Positions 20,700-30,789 of a stretch of 64,000 nt of DNA are shown here, one piece after another (the first letter of the stretch is position 1; each line of letters opens with the position of its first letter). The notes under the pieces are model-generated. The model worked only from the letters and a program-made list of their open reading frames with translations. It did not search any database and was not told the origin of the DNA. The DNA comes from Trichobilharzia szidati (taxonomy: Eukaryota > Platyhelminthes > Trematoda > Strigeidida > Schistosomatidae), in the NCBI GenBank assembly GCA_944472155.2, contig OX235277.1, forward strand, positions 35,908,804 to 35,972,803, written 5' to 3'. The position numbers and the translations under genes are program-made.

Positions 20700-21415
20700 G
20701 TACTTCACGACAGATGATGTTGGACATTTATTTCCAAGATCAATTCACAAAAAGCATCAATCACTATCAACGGGGAACATTTGAAGGAAGTCCCCTTTTT
20801 TACTTGTTTGAGTAGCATCGCTTCAGCATGGATGGTGATGCCCAAGCCAGGTATACTCGGATAAGCAAGGCAAACCTTAGTTGTGCTGAAATCGGTGAGT
20901 AAATCAGTTGCAGTTTGCATAAGAAACGAAATTCGGGTTTTCAACACCAATGTTTAGTCAGTCGCTTCTTCCATATTCGATCAGAAATTTAGTTCAGGAG
21001 TCAGGAAAGTCACTTTCAACAGGCTACTGCAGACTCTCACTAACAGCTGCCGTCTCTTAATACTAAAGATTGGATTGCTGTTCAAAAGTGATTAGCGACA
21101 TGAAACTGTGGCAGGCAACGAACTAACACAGAGTCCAACAGATATTCTCAAGGAAATGGAGATGGACCGGACGAACAATGAGCTGGTAATTCAGTGAAAT
21201 CACACCTCAGGCAGCCAGTCTGTCAAGTAGGACTCCAGTAGAAAACTAGTTGAGTGTCCGAGAGTGATATGTAGAAGATCTTGTGGGAAGAAGAAGATAA
21301 AAGTTTTTGGGTAATCATGTAGCCAGCTGAAGAGGAATGTGGAGAACAGGGTGAAATGGTGATTCACTGTTGAAGCTTTGAGTTCGACTCGGAACCCATG
21401 AAAGTAGTAATGTAA
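20700..21415 (+). pseudogene. Decayed RTE C-terminal region
   Basis: Recognisable pieces in RTE order: TCACTATCAACGGGGAACA, SSIASAWM (for the GSIVSTTGG block), TAAGAAACGAAATTCGGGT, CTGCAGACTCTCACTAACAG (LQTLTNSC), a GGAAATGGAGATGGACCGG block (KWRWTG) and the 3' ATGAAAGTAGTAATG end. No frame is intact. Confidence 0.6.
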
Positions 21416-21439
21416 TAAAATTTCTACGTATATTAACAA

Positions 21440-21560
21440 GCTTAATAACAACTTTTATTTTTAAAATGCTGTGCTTACTTGATAACTCTGTTGTATGCAG
21501 TTGATAAGGACCAGCGAAATAAAATGACGACATCATATTATCCTAATCATCAGCTTGTTG
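21440..21560 (+). mobile_element. PLE-A 3' terminus with decayed hammerhead
   Basis: GCAG (21497-21500) is followed by TTGATAA (for CUGANGA; two core changes), a short stem II region and GAAA (21515-21518). An AT-rich stem III keeps pairing with its own sequence (ATGA...TCAT), and TTCTCGCTTTACTTC-like downstream sequence resembles the PLE-A end at 59.88 kb. The coding part is absent. Confidence 0.6.
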
Positions 21561-21577
21561 TTCTCGCTTTACTTCTC

Positions 21578-21745
21578 ACTCAATGGAGTATAGAGCTTCA
21601 AGTGTTGAAGTTCCCTCAGACATAGTGTTCTTTTTGCAAACTAACTGCCGCCTAGGCACGATTAAACAGATCATTTCGGTCTGGAATCGAGCCCGGACCA
21701 CGTGAGTGGTTGGTAAGTCCATTTTACCATTGAACCACCATTGTA
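21578..21745 (-). repeat. SINE-C copy, degraded
   Basis: ATGGAGTATAGAGCTTCAAG (3' end), a TAACTGCCGCCTAGGCACG middle, the B-box region TCTGGAATCGAGCCCGGACC and the head GAGTGGTTGGTAAGTCCATT follow SINE-C order on the minus strand. Confidence 0.6.
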
Positions 21746-22864
21746 CTGTTCTTGATTATAAGGTAGATCTCAGTTTTATGACATACACAATGCAATTTAA
21801 CAAAATTCAAACAGTCCGCCACCATCCATTATTATCCTCTTAAAGATTTCACTGTATACCACACACACACCTCCACAAACAGTTAATTGATAGCAACACC
21901 TACATTACGTGAGATAAGGATTAACCTTTCCACCCCGTCTCCGCCAACTCACTCCCCACACCTCAGACATTTCGAAACTTTCTCACATTACAGATTAAGT
22001 AATCAAAAAACAGTGTAACCCTACTTACTTATTAGAGGGATGGATTAAAAAGAGAGGGAATTATAAATATTCTTAAATTGTTACTTATATTCTTGTTTTA
22101 ACACTTTTTTCTTACTTTTCACCATTTGTGCAATCACACATGCTCTCTCCGGCTCACATGCACACACGAGCACATATATAAATATGCATGCATATATACC
22201 TTCCCCCTCCTCTACTCCTTTCGTCCCTACATATATATGTGTATTAATGCAGAAGTAACAACCAAGAAAGGATTGCACATACAAACACAAACACACACAA
22301 ACAAAAAATATCGATAAACGCAAATAGAGTTGATTACATGGCTCTACTCAAGGAAAAAAAGACATCTATTAATTCCTCAAACAAACATAAGGTTATGGTG
22401 GTGATGGTTGTGGTTGTGGGCAGGTTGGAGGGGAGCTCTCTGAGAAATGTAGGAGAGATACAGGAAATCCATTAAAAATATAAAAAAGATTGTAGGAAGA
22501 AACGAAAACTACCCAGCTAACATAAATACGTTTCTCTTTGGGGAAAAGAAATGCATTAGAGACTGTGAACAGATGAGCGACTGTGACTCTGTTGTGTGTG
22601 TGTGTGTTTTCGAGTGATAGAATGCAAAATGACAAGTGTAGAGATCAAAAGTAAATTAACGACAACAAATAGTGATGCAATTTATGAATTATTAAAGATA
22701 CAAGCATGTTTTTTTCAAACATTTATTAATTTGTGTTATTGTAAGGCGATATAGCTCGGTGTTTATAGGATAAATTCGTTTACATTTCTTGTTTCTTGAA
22801 CTACCACACCTAAAAATTTTAAAGAGTCAGTTTGTAGGCATCTGATTTGCTTCAAGTTTAAGCA
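21746..22864. other. Unassigned with microsatellites
   Basis: CA/TA-rich tracts at about 22140-22310 and a (GT)n at 22590-22610 create spurious open frames on both strands. No gene recognised. Confidence 0.4.
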
Positions 22865-22865
22865 C

Positions 22866-22941
22866 AGATTGATATCAGTTAGAGAAGCATTGGGAACCAG
22901 AGTGTTCTGTTTCGTCCTAGTCTAAGACTCGTCGACAGAAG
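22866..22941 (-). repeat. SINE-A 3' fragment, inverted
   Basis: The reverse complement runs from the hammerhead core (TCGACGA, then GTCT...GGAC, GAAAC) to TTCTCTAACTGATATCA. It has no head. It abuts the plus-strand copy at 22942, so the truncation falls at the hammerhead. Confidence 0.65.
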
Positions 22942-23195
22942 TCGTGACCACTGGGGTTCACCTGATCGGATGCGAGGACAAACACTTGCCACTGACACTT
23001 GTTAATGGTCACGTTAACATCATGGATTGATAAAAGTGAGAATTCATGGGCTCACTGTGGCTGATTGGTCAACGAACTTCCCTTGTAGCTAGAAGATTCT
23101 GGGTTCGAACCTTGATGAGTGCGTATGTCCTATGTGTCTTATACTAGGAAGAAACAGCAGTCCAGGACTCCCTGATGATCGAACCTGAAGATTAA
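22942..23195 (+). repeat. SINE-A copy
   Basis: Upstream module AAGTCGTGACCACTGGGGT, GAGAATTCATGGGCTCA, B box GGGTTCGAACC (about 23100-23110), then TATACTAGGAAGAAACAGCA and a 3' end cut short after CTCCCTGATG. The hammerhead core is unrecognisable. Confidence 0.65.
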
Positions 23196-23249
23196 ATAAA
23201 TATTTAATAACAACAGAAAATGATAAATCATTTTGAACAAAGCAATGAC

Positions 23250-24020
23250 AACCACAGCACATGGTGCAGGATAAAACAAGGGATCCACTGTTTATTTCAT
23301 CGGTCGCTATCTCTTCTCAGCTACGTACAACAACAGTAATCATTCACCACCAACGGGAGGGATTCAATGGAAAGTTACCTCTTTCACTTATCCAGCTAGG
23401 CAGCATTGTTTCAAATACAGTTGGCAGGGATGAGGATGTCAAATTCAGGCAGGATTGGAAAACCAAGGAAGATGTTCAATTCTTTGAAACAAGTATGGAA
23501 ATCTACCGCCCTCTGCATAACGGACAGTGATCGGATTTTCAGTACTATAATGTACACTTAGTCACGGCTTCCAAATGGTTCAGACGCTTAGCGTGTCGTC
23601 AGATGCATTTCCAACAGCCTTCCTCAGACTTTTGTCAACAGTTTCCCCTTATGCATAATGAATATCAGACGGCTGACCAGAAAGGATTATCAACAAGGAA
23701 TTGAGACAGGCAGCGAACCAACCAACGACCTATTACCTAAAAATAGTGCGGGAGAAAATAGCGATGGATTAGATATATACTGCGGAGACTGCTGAGTGAC
23801 ACTGCGCGCCAGGTAGACTGTCAAGTGGAACCTGAAGGGAAATCACAGTTCAGACAAATATCCAAGAGTAACATGGAGGTGATCATGTGAAGAGTGTATG
23901 GGAGCTTTTGGGTCATCCTGGACCCAGTTGAAGAGGATTGCAGATAACTCGACAAAGTGTAAATATACTGCTGAAACCCTATTTTCCAGTAAGAATCCAA
24001 GGGAATAATGATGATGTGTA
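23250..24020 (+). pseudogene. Old RTE fragment
   Basis: It shows LGSIVSNTVGRDEDVKFRQ near 23400, FVNSFPLMHN-like and EIVARWIRYILRRLLSDTARQ-like remnants, TAACATGGAGGTGATCATGTG and a 3' GGAATAATGATGATG end at 24002-24016. It is much more decayed than the copy inserted next to it at 24055. Confidence 0.65.
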
Positions 24021-24054
24021 TCAGATAGAATTTCAGAACTGGTGATCATTCGAA

Positions 24055-24661
24055 CCTCTTTTACCTACCTGGGAAGCATCGTTTCAACTACAGGCCGACG
24101 AAACTGACGAGGATATCAAAGCAAGACAATCTTTCACTACTCTCAAGCCTGTGTGGAGGTCAACAGCACTCAGCATCAAAATTAAGATCCGGATTTTCAA
24201 CTCCAATGTGAAGTCAGTGCTACTATACGGATCAGAGACTTGGCCAGCGCGTCATAAAGAACATCTCAAACAGACTACAGACCTTCATTAACAGTTGTCT
24301 TCACTCAATACTCAAGATCAGATGGCCAGAAAAGATCAGCAACAGGGATCTCTGGGAGCGAACCAACCCAGTGGGAACCGATTGTGAAACAAATATGCAG
24401 GAAGAAATGGAAATGGATTGGCCATACTCTGAGGAAACAAAGCATCAAGTGACATCACTAGACAAGCCATTGCTCGAGTGGAACCCGAAAGGGAAGCGTT
24501 GGTCGAGTTTGTCGTCAGTGCAAGGGTGACTTGGAGGAGGTCATGTGAAGAGGAGATGAAAACGTGTGGGCAGACATGGAGCCAGGTGAAGACTGTAGCA
24601 GAGAACCGAATGCAATGGAGCCCTATGTTCCTCTAGGAATTAAAGGAAATGATAATAATAA
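24055..24661 (+). mobile_element. 5'-truncated RTE insertion with 12-bp target-site duplication
   Basis: TGATCATTCGAA (24043-24054) and TGACCATTCGAA (24662-24673) flank it with one mismatch. It encodes in broken frames SNLFYLPGKHRFN (for YLGSIVS), LQTFINSCLHSILKIRW, ISNRDLWERTN, then GKRWSS, and ends AAAGGAAATGATAATAATA. The size and short A/T-rich tail fit an abortive RTE retrotransposition. Confidence 0.8.
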
Positions 24662-24904
24662 TGACCATTCGAAGTTTAGTTACCGTGCATCAATAATGTA
24701 CCTATCAGATATCATCATTCATCAAAGGTGCTGTATACCTTCAACCTGATTTTGTCAAATTCTTACCTATAACCTATAAATTGACTGCAATTCCCCGTTA
24801 TCTCACACTCGTTGTGCATTTTGTAATTCCTACTCTTCATGAAGGCTTTACTGTTTGAACGTATTGACAATTTAGTGCTTATTACTATTATTTATAGCTT
24901 ATAT

Positions 24905-25140
24905 CAGATGGCTGGTGGCAATCGGCAGGAAGCCTCGGACCTAGTTATCGTGCTAGTTGGCACTCACCAGTCAGCAAGGCGTACCTGCAATCTTGGAAAA
25001 AGTCGTATCTATTCTGAGATTCGAACCCGCGTCACTCAGTGCCGCCTGTAATCAGAGACGTCACCACTGAGCCATTTGGGCTAGCGATTGACCTCTCGTA
25101 GTAGTGCATTCGATATTTTTGATTGGACATTAGTCAATAA
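24905..25140 (-). repeat. SINE-B copy (5' two thirds)
   Basis: Reverse-complemented: ACTAATGTCCAATCAAAAA, TGGCTCAGTGGTGACGTCTC (A-box region), B box near GGGTTCGAATC, CTGGTGA (core, minus strand 24964-24970), the GTGC/GCAC stem and GATAACTAGG where GAAAC is expected, ending in the GCTTCCTGCCGATTGCC block. Confidence 0.75.
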
Positions 25141-25154
25141 CTGGTTTCCCTTTC

Positions 25155-26041
25155 ATTCCTGTATGTTCCCAGTGGAACACAGGGCTTCAAGCTAGAGCAT
25201 TGAAGTTTCGTTAGCGGTGGTGTTTATTTTTACGAAGTGGGGTTGCTAGCCTCATGCCCGAACTTCCCTCTTTACTAGTCTTTATCACTAGCTTAACGAG
25301 CCTCCAAAGCCTCAGGATGGTCGGGGGTGGGTGCCTTGCGCTGCGGGTTGGCCACCCCTCCGCACACCTCTTGAAATGCTCCCATATGACCGGGCGTCTT
25401 ACATAGCCTCTCCTGAGGAAGTCCTACTCACTGCCTTCACGTGGCGGAGGTGTTTTTCACCAAAGTGAGAGGGCGAAAGCGGATGCCCGGCGCTCTTCAC
25501 CGGGTTGACTGTCCATTGGATGACAGTCTAGGGGAGATGGCTAAACCCTGATTCCAAACCTCCAACGACTGGCGTATGAAGCTCACTGGCAGACGTATGG
25601 ACAAAGGGCTTGTTGGATGTCCTGAATGTCTGGCCCCATTCAAAAAGGCGTATGAACCGAACTCCGGTCACCGGCTGCCAATGGATAGTGGACTCCCTAC
25701 TCCACTCCTACTGCCTTGTAGGTCACACTTGGTTGTGTAAAGGCTAGAGCTGCACTCTCAAACAAAAGGCCGAGCGATTCTGGGGACATCAGTCGTACCA
25801 AATTCCCATGAAACTTCATGAACTCTCTTACCTTGTCGCAAAACCTTGCAACAGATCGCCGCGCCTGGGCAGCGATGATTCGAGATGTTCATGAAGCCGG
25901 CTCATCCTTCCGTAGGAGATAGCCGAAGTAAAGTAAAAGTAAGTACTAGCTTAACGAGGCAAAGAAGTGCGTCATCCAGAGGCCCGACCACGGTCCACAT
26001 GCATGGTTAGCGAGCATTCTACCGCTGTGCCACCAACGTAC
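25155..26041 (-). repeat. SINE-C copy, split by a 644-bp insertion
   Basis: The 3' part (25155-25300: CCAGTGGAACACAGGGCTTC, GTGGTGTTTATTTTTAC, CTAGCCTCATGC) and the head (25945-26041: GACCACGGTCCACATGC, CGCTGTGCCACCAACG) belong to one element. Between them lies an unrelated segment bounded by a 14-bp duplication of SINE sequence. The other end, at the tRNA-like head, took a second insertion at 26042. Confidence 0.8.
25301..25944 (+). mobile_element. GC-rich short retroelement with 14-bp target-site duplication
   Basis: ACTAGCTTAACGAG occurs at 25287-25300 and 25945-25958. The insert is visibly more GC-rich than its surroundings. Its 3' end encodes NLATDRRAWAAMIRDVHE and GSSFRRR before a stop, like the last residues of a non-LTR reverse transcriptase protein, followed by an AAGTAAAGTAAAAGTAAGT tail. 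The 5' part (GTGCCTTGCGCTGCGGGTTG...) carries no long frame and looks like a leader. It may be a non-autonomous element joining 5' leader and 3' end. Family unknown. Confidence 0.7.
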
Positions 26042-26821
26042 GGTCGGTCGGTCGGTCGGTTTTCGACATAGAACTTTGCACATATGTGCGGCAGTTCAAG
26101 TCGCCACACTCCATTTAGCACACAAAGCAAGAGAAGAAAGTAGAAGAAATGCATAATATAGACAGTAAACAGAGGTGTGAGACAAAGGAATAGTAATAAC
26201 GGAGAACAAAAGTTTAATTGGAAATCATAAGTCACAAGGAGTGGATGCATCTGCGCCACTGAGAACGATTTTGAGCCATGTCACCAATTGTTTCCAACCA
26301 TTGGTTTTTACCATCCCGAGGGCCCCAACCAGGAAGTCTACATCTTCCTACGTGGCTTAGATTAACTGTTGTGGATTTCATTGATTGGTGCCATGTTTTG
26401 GTTTGACCGCCGCTAGCTCTTTTCCAACCTGACCCTATATCAGCTAACATTGCCCGTCGAGGAAGGCGATGACTAGGCATACGTAGCACATGTCCTAACC
26501 ATCTCAGTCGAAGTAATTTCCCGACCAAAAGCTGCTACCTTGACGTGGTGGTCGGGCTTGAACACTGCAATGACCCAACAAGCTATACTGGCTGGAACTT
26601 ATGTTCCTGCAGGTCCTACCATGCCAGAAAGGTTGTTTGGATAGCAGTTAGACTAAAAGCAGTTACCCAATCCAATCCTATGATTTCAAATAAATCACAA
26701 AATATCATGCCGGATCGGTCGGGGCCCGGATTAACAACGACCGCGCTTTCTGCTGCCGTGTCACAGGGCAGAAGTGATAAATACGCTACTGAGACACACC
26801 AAATAAAAAAGAACAAACAAA
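26042..26821 (-). mobile_element. LGH-family insertion with inverted 5' segment and 12-bp duplication
   Basis: CCACCAACGTAC at 26030-26041 and 26822-26833 brackets the insertion. 26042-26528 is minus-strand 3' sequence ending in a (CCGA)n tail. 26529-26821 reads in the opposite direction and looks like a leader plus the beginning of an ORF. Both segments lie inside one duplication, so this is one event with a 5' inversion. Confidence 0.75.
26232..26528 (-). CDS. LGH-family retrotransposon C-terminal ORF fragment
   Basis: A 98-codon open frame on the minus strand, open at its 5' end by truncation. In order: [75 protein letters not shown], stop. This is the conserved tail downstream of the reverse transcriptase in many non-LTR elements. 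It is uninterrupted and its 3' untranslated region is nearly identical to that of the 36 kb copy, so this subfamily is relatively young. It has no catalytic residues. Confidence 0.8.
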   Translation of the reverse strand: MVGKLLRLRWLGHVLRMPSHRLPRRAMLADIGSGWKRASGGQTKTWHQSMKSTTVNLSHVGRCRLPGWGPRDGKNQWLETIGDMAQNRSQWRRCIHSL

Positions 26822-26871
26822 CCACCAACGTACAACTAGTGTAACTAATGTAATGTGTCTAAGCTAATTAC

Positions 26872-27256
26872 ACTAGTTAGTGACTAGTGTCCAATCAAAA
26901 ATATTCAGAGCAGTCCTACAGGAGGTGAATCGCGAGCCCCAATAGCTCAGTGGTAGCGTCTCTGACAGCAGCACAGGGTGACGTGGGTTCGAGTCCCAGA
27001 AGACACACAAGAGATCTTTGAGGGTTGCACATACACCTCGCTGACTGTTGAGAGCCAGCTAGCATGAAAACTAGGTCCTGTAAGGCTTCCTCCTGATTGC
27101 CTCAAACCATCTAGTACCAACAATTCACAGTGAACTATGATGGCGAACCTCTTAGTGTGGTGCCCACATGTCAAACTTGACTGTTAGAATTCAGCCTGCA
27201 CCAAAGATAGGACTAGACACATTACACTGGTTATTAACTAGTGTCCATTCAAAAAA
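26872..27256 (+). repeat. SINE-B copy bounded by direct repeats
   Basis: A-box-like TAGCTCAGTGGTAGCGTCTC (from about 26943) and B box GGGTTCGAGTCCC (about 26986) are followed by a hammerhead region (CTGTTGA 27045-27051, GAAA 27066-27069). ACTAGTGTCC-A/T-TCAAAA occurs both before the head (26883) and at the tail (27237). The same block also borders other copies, so it is a family feature and not a simple target duplication. Confidence 0.75.
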
Positions 27257-27690
27257 TTTCTACTATGTGTTTTGACTGCCACCTGAGTCAATCATTCAAC
27301 AGTTCGTCTTCTCTGTTGCTGTCGTCGGAGTGTGTTAACTCTAGTATTGTAGTCTTACCGATTCACGTGGTGATTAACAATCACAGTATTTTCCATTAAC
27401 GCATTAAATTCATACTGTTCAGAGTCTTCCAGATCCCATTGGCGGTTACATCAAAAGATCTATGCTATTTTGCTTCAACAGTCATTCTGGCCATAAAATT
27501 ATTCACATATAAAGTGGAATAATTCAGTATTTATCATTTTTGAAAATCTCATTGAATTTTTACTAACTTTCATCTGATTCTGTTGATTAAAATTCAAAAG
27601 TTTTTTAAACAAAAAATCAATATTCAAATTTTCTGAAAATATTTAAAAGTGATTTAACCACCACTAAATGAAAAATCAAAGTACAATTTC
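27257..27690. other. Unassigned AT-rich stretch
   Basis: No gene recognised. It could contain decayed upstream PLE-C sequence. Confidence 0.3.
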
Positions 27691-27696
27691 TATTAA

Positions 27697-28640
27697 TTGA
27701 TGATCCGTCAATTCAAAGTCGTGATTACAAATCAGTTAAATGAATATAAGCAGTACTTTAATTCTAATAATGACCTTGATTATAAAAAAGGCTTTTTGTA
27801 TTTCCCAATGAGTGAAAAGAACAATATTGAAAACGTGGACCTCAACAGTCGTCATTCCATATACAGTGGGGAAGTCGGACGACATCAGAAGAGTACTTAA
27901 TAAGCTCGACATCAGAGTTTTCCTCAAAACAATAGACACACTGCGAAGCAACCTTTTCCATATAAAAGACCAAATCCCTGAAGATTCTCTATCTAATTGT
28001 GTCTATAAATTAAAATGTTTGGAATGTGATGCGATATACATTGGACAAACATCTCGAGAAATCAAAATCAGAAGAAATGAACACCGTAGAGCATCTCTTC
28101 GACCGTCAAGAAATCCAATTGAACTACAAAACTTGAAAAATCATCAGCCATTTTGATAATATCGAAATAATCCAAAAAAAGCATTTCAGGAAACATAAAG
28201 AATGTCTAATATCAGAAGCACTACATATTAAGTGGAATCCAAATGATCTGAAATGAATAGGAATGATGGACTAAAACAGAATTTGACCTGGTTACAACAC
28301 CCCACTCCCCCATGAGGTGACAAAATCAACACGAATGTGATAGGCAAGTTCACTATGTAAACACACACTGCTTTTATAATTGTACACACTGATCAAATCC
28401 AACAATCTACACCTGGTTTTGTTATCTTTACCAGTTGACCAATTTGACAACGAAAAATGACCCCTTGCTGAGGAACAACGATTGAGTTGTTATATTTATT
28501 ATATATGCTGAGATTTTGTTAATTTTGATTTAATAATATTACTTTGATAAAGCTATTAGCAGTATTAAATAGCGAAACGTCAGTAAAAGCAACAATATCG
28601 TTTTGTTTTTCATTCATCGGGAAATACAAATAGAACTTTT
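27697..28640 (+). mobile_element. 5'-truncated PLE-C element
   Basis: It includes the linker and GIY-YIG pseudogene (27812-28255), a 3' untranslated region with the CCCCACTCCCCCATGAGGTG block, and the terminal part (28502-28633) that is repeated inverted at the window's left edge. A 37-bp segment at 27793-27829 is an imperfect reverse complement of 28593-28630, a short fold-back like those of PLE-B. Confidence 0.75.
27812..28255 (+). pseudogene. PLE-C linker and GIY-YIG domain, frameshifted
   Basis: The 5' frame gives IPYTVGKSDDIRRVLNKLDI (linker), then NCVYKLKCLECDAIYIGQTS with the GIY-equivalent VYK, CxxC and YIG, then RRNEHRR. Around 28130 the frame changes and the end reads HFDNIEIIQKK, ECLISEALHIKWNPNDLK, stop. 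It differs from PLE-A/B by CxxC instead of CxC spacing and by the missing LPW end. Not functional. Confidence 0.8.
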
Positions 28641-28934
28641 ATGATAATGAATATCATATACCCAATGCCCGAAAATTGTTTCAAACTGTTAAAAGTAAAC
28701 TTGGTTTGGACATATCTAATGTAATAATGGCAGTTATAATTATGATTGTCATTTGTTCCTTGAGTTTTGAGTAGCGTTTATCCAATGAACTCTATTCCCT
28801 GACTTCCACAACTGGTCTCACACACACATACACACTGTTTCATTTCCTTCTGACACGATCTCCTCAACGTCACACTTAGACTCACACTCAACTTATCACA
28901 TACCTGTTGAAGCTCCATTCGAAAGCCTACCTTA

Positions 28935-29150
28935 TATGCGATGACATCTAAACGTCTTTCTGGGGGCATTTCCGATCCACCTAGGACTCTCGCAGACCAT
29001 GCACATGGTCCGGGGTTCGATTCCCTGTCGACGCACACCTGATATCATTGGTCGGCCTGCAAAATTTGGGCTACCGACATCGCATGCTGAGAATTTCATA
29101 CTTGTGCCAAAAATACTTTGTGGAATCAAGCTGTAATCAAAATAAAAAAA
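28935..29150 (+). repeat. SINE-C-like copy with A-rich tail
   Basis: CAGACCATGCACATGGTCCG and B box GGGGTTCGATTCCC (about 29013-29026) match the SINE-C head. The body differs and ends in CAAAATAAAAAAAG. It may be a separate SINE subfamily using the same head. Confidence 0.6.
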
Positions 29151-29344
29151 GTGTATATCTGTCAAGCCGTCGGATTTTGTGTGTTTTTAACTGCCTGACA
29201 GTCTATTTTAGCTTGTACTTTTCAGGCAGCCACTCATCTAATCTTGAGTGTCAAGCGGTAGGTGAAGTTGTTGAGGAGAATCTGCAGAAGGCTGTTGGAA
29301 TTACTTTCGGTAACCGACACGTGTTGAGTCTATGAATCATAGGG

Positions 29345-29500
29345 CGTAAAGCTAAGAAGTTTTAGTAGAGATAATGTCGTTTTTTATGGGTTGAGGCTGT
29401 TAGCTACAGGCTTAACCTTGCATCTGTATCGGGCCTACAAGAGGTAGGAATGAAGCGTTGGCCGGGGTCGAACCTGAAGCTGCTCATTGCCATTCATTTG
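29345..29500 (-). repeat. Degraded SINE-C copy
   Basis: TTTTATGGGTTGAGGCTGTTAGC, GGCTTAACC and GAAGCGTTGGCCGGGGTCGAA follow the order of the minus-strand copy at 43.6 kb. The head end is missing. Confidence 0.5.
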
Positions 29501-29974
29501 TTTTTCTAAAGCTTATATGGCCAACAATTTCAGACCAAAGAACACTTTTTCACGTGATATTTATATCAAAAGATGATAGAGAGATGGGTTGGGCGGTAAA
29601 GGTGGTATATACCATTTGATCTCTGTCGCTTAACTGGAACATTTTTGATTTATGTCATTTCTAAAAAATACCAGAAAGGAGAATAGATCTAAAAATAGAC
29701 AAAACAAAATCATTGGAATGTGAAGAGAAAAGTGGGTGGGTGGGTGGATGGAGAAAACAGAATACAACACAAAACCATAAACCGGATATATGCTTGACAC
29801 AAATAAAACAGTGAGAATTAATGTACGTTTATGGTCTGAGAATATTCAAAGAGTTGACTAATGAGTACACTAGATAAACACCAATGACCTAGTCATTATT
29901 TCACTTAACTGACTGGAATAAATATAGACTCTCTCGCTTGTTTTTTTGGGTAGTAGAATCACTGACTTTCTCCT
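29501..29974. other. Unassigned stretch
   Basis: Includes a GTGG/GTGGGTGG-rich bit near 29735. No gene recognised. Confidence 0.3.
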
Positions 29975-30725
29975 GATTGTGTATGAATGAGTTAGGGGTG
30001 TACGCTAACTTACACCGTCTCTGGCGTAGGCGTGACATTCGGCTATCAACCAAGGGACGTGAGTACTGCTTAGCAGTTCGCTCCGTCCTTCTCTATGGCT
30101 CTGAAACATGGCCAATACGAGTTGAAGACATGAAAGGTTGTCTGTTTTTGACCACAGATGTTTACGATCTCTTTCTCACGTTAGGTGGTATAATAAGGTA
30201 AGTAATGTTGACGTTAGGCGTAGAGTGTTGGGCAAAGAGGGAAAATCAATCGAAGAGGCTATGAAGTTACATAGACTGAGATGGTTAGGTCACGTGCTGC
30301 GTATGCCTAACCATCGCCTCCCCCGACGGGCATTACTAGCTGATATAGGTGCAGGTTGGAAAAGAGTAAGAGGTGGCCAAACAAAAACATGGCCTCATCA
30401 ATCCATGAAATCCTTGACAGTTAAACTCAGTCAGGTAGGGAGATGCAGACTTCCGGGTTGGGGCCTGCCCTCGGGACTCTAAGAATCAATGGCTGGAGAC
30501 AATAGGTGACATGGCTCAAAATCGTTGTCAGTGGCGTAGATGTATTCAGTCTCTTTAACCTTTCATATTCCTTTCTACCATTACTCATTCTGTTTCACTC
30601 TTATACTTATCTAAATTCTATTGATTCTCTTCTCTCATTTTCCTGTCTACCTTTGTGTGCTATTTGGGACGTGGCAACTCGAACTGCACCTCGGTGCCAA
30701 GTTCTATGTTGAATCCAGCAGCAGC
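29975..30725 (+). pseudogene. LGH-family retrotransposon 3' end, frameshifted
   Basis: One frame gives LHRLWRRRDIRLSTKGR and SVLLYGSETWPIRVED. A shift near 30140 leads to [65 protein letters not shown], then another shift after VGRCRLPGWG and a RCIQSL end. The 3' untranslated region ends with a CAGCAGCAGCAG run. Confidence 0.8.
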
Positions 30726-30789
30726 AGCATGGGTGTACGGAGATGGTGGTAGGTAAAGGCGTATAACGACCACACCCGACTCATTAGAG

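Noticed and set aside
22081..22323. ORFs on both strands rich in Cys/Tyr/His
   Set aside because: Driven by CA/TA microsatellite sequence.
26545..26844. 99-codon plus-strand ORF as a host gene
   Set aside because: It lies within a retrotransposon insertion bounded by a target duplication and is best explained as its inverted 5' segment.
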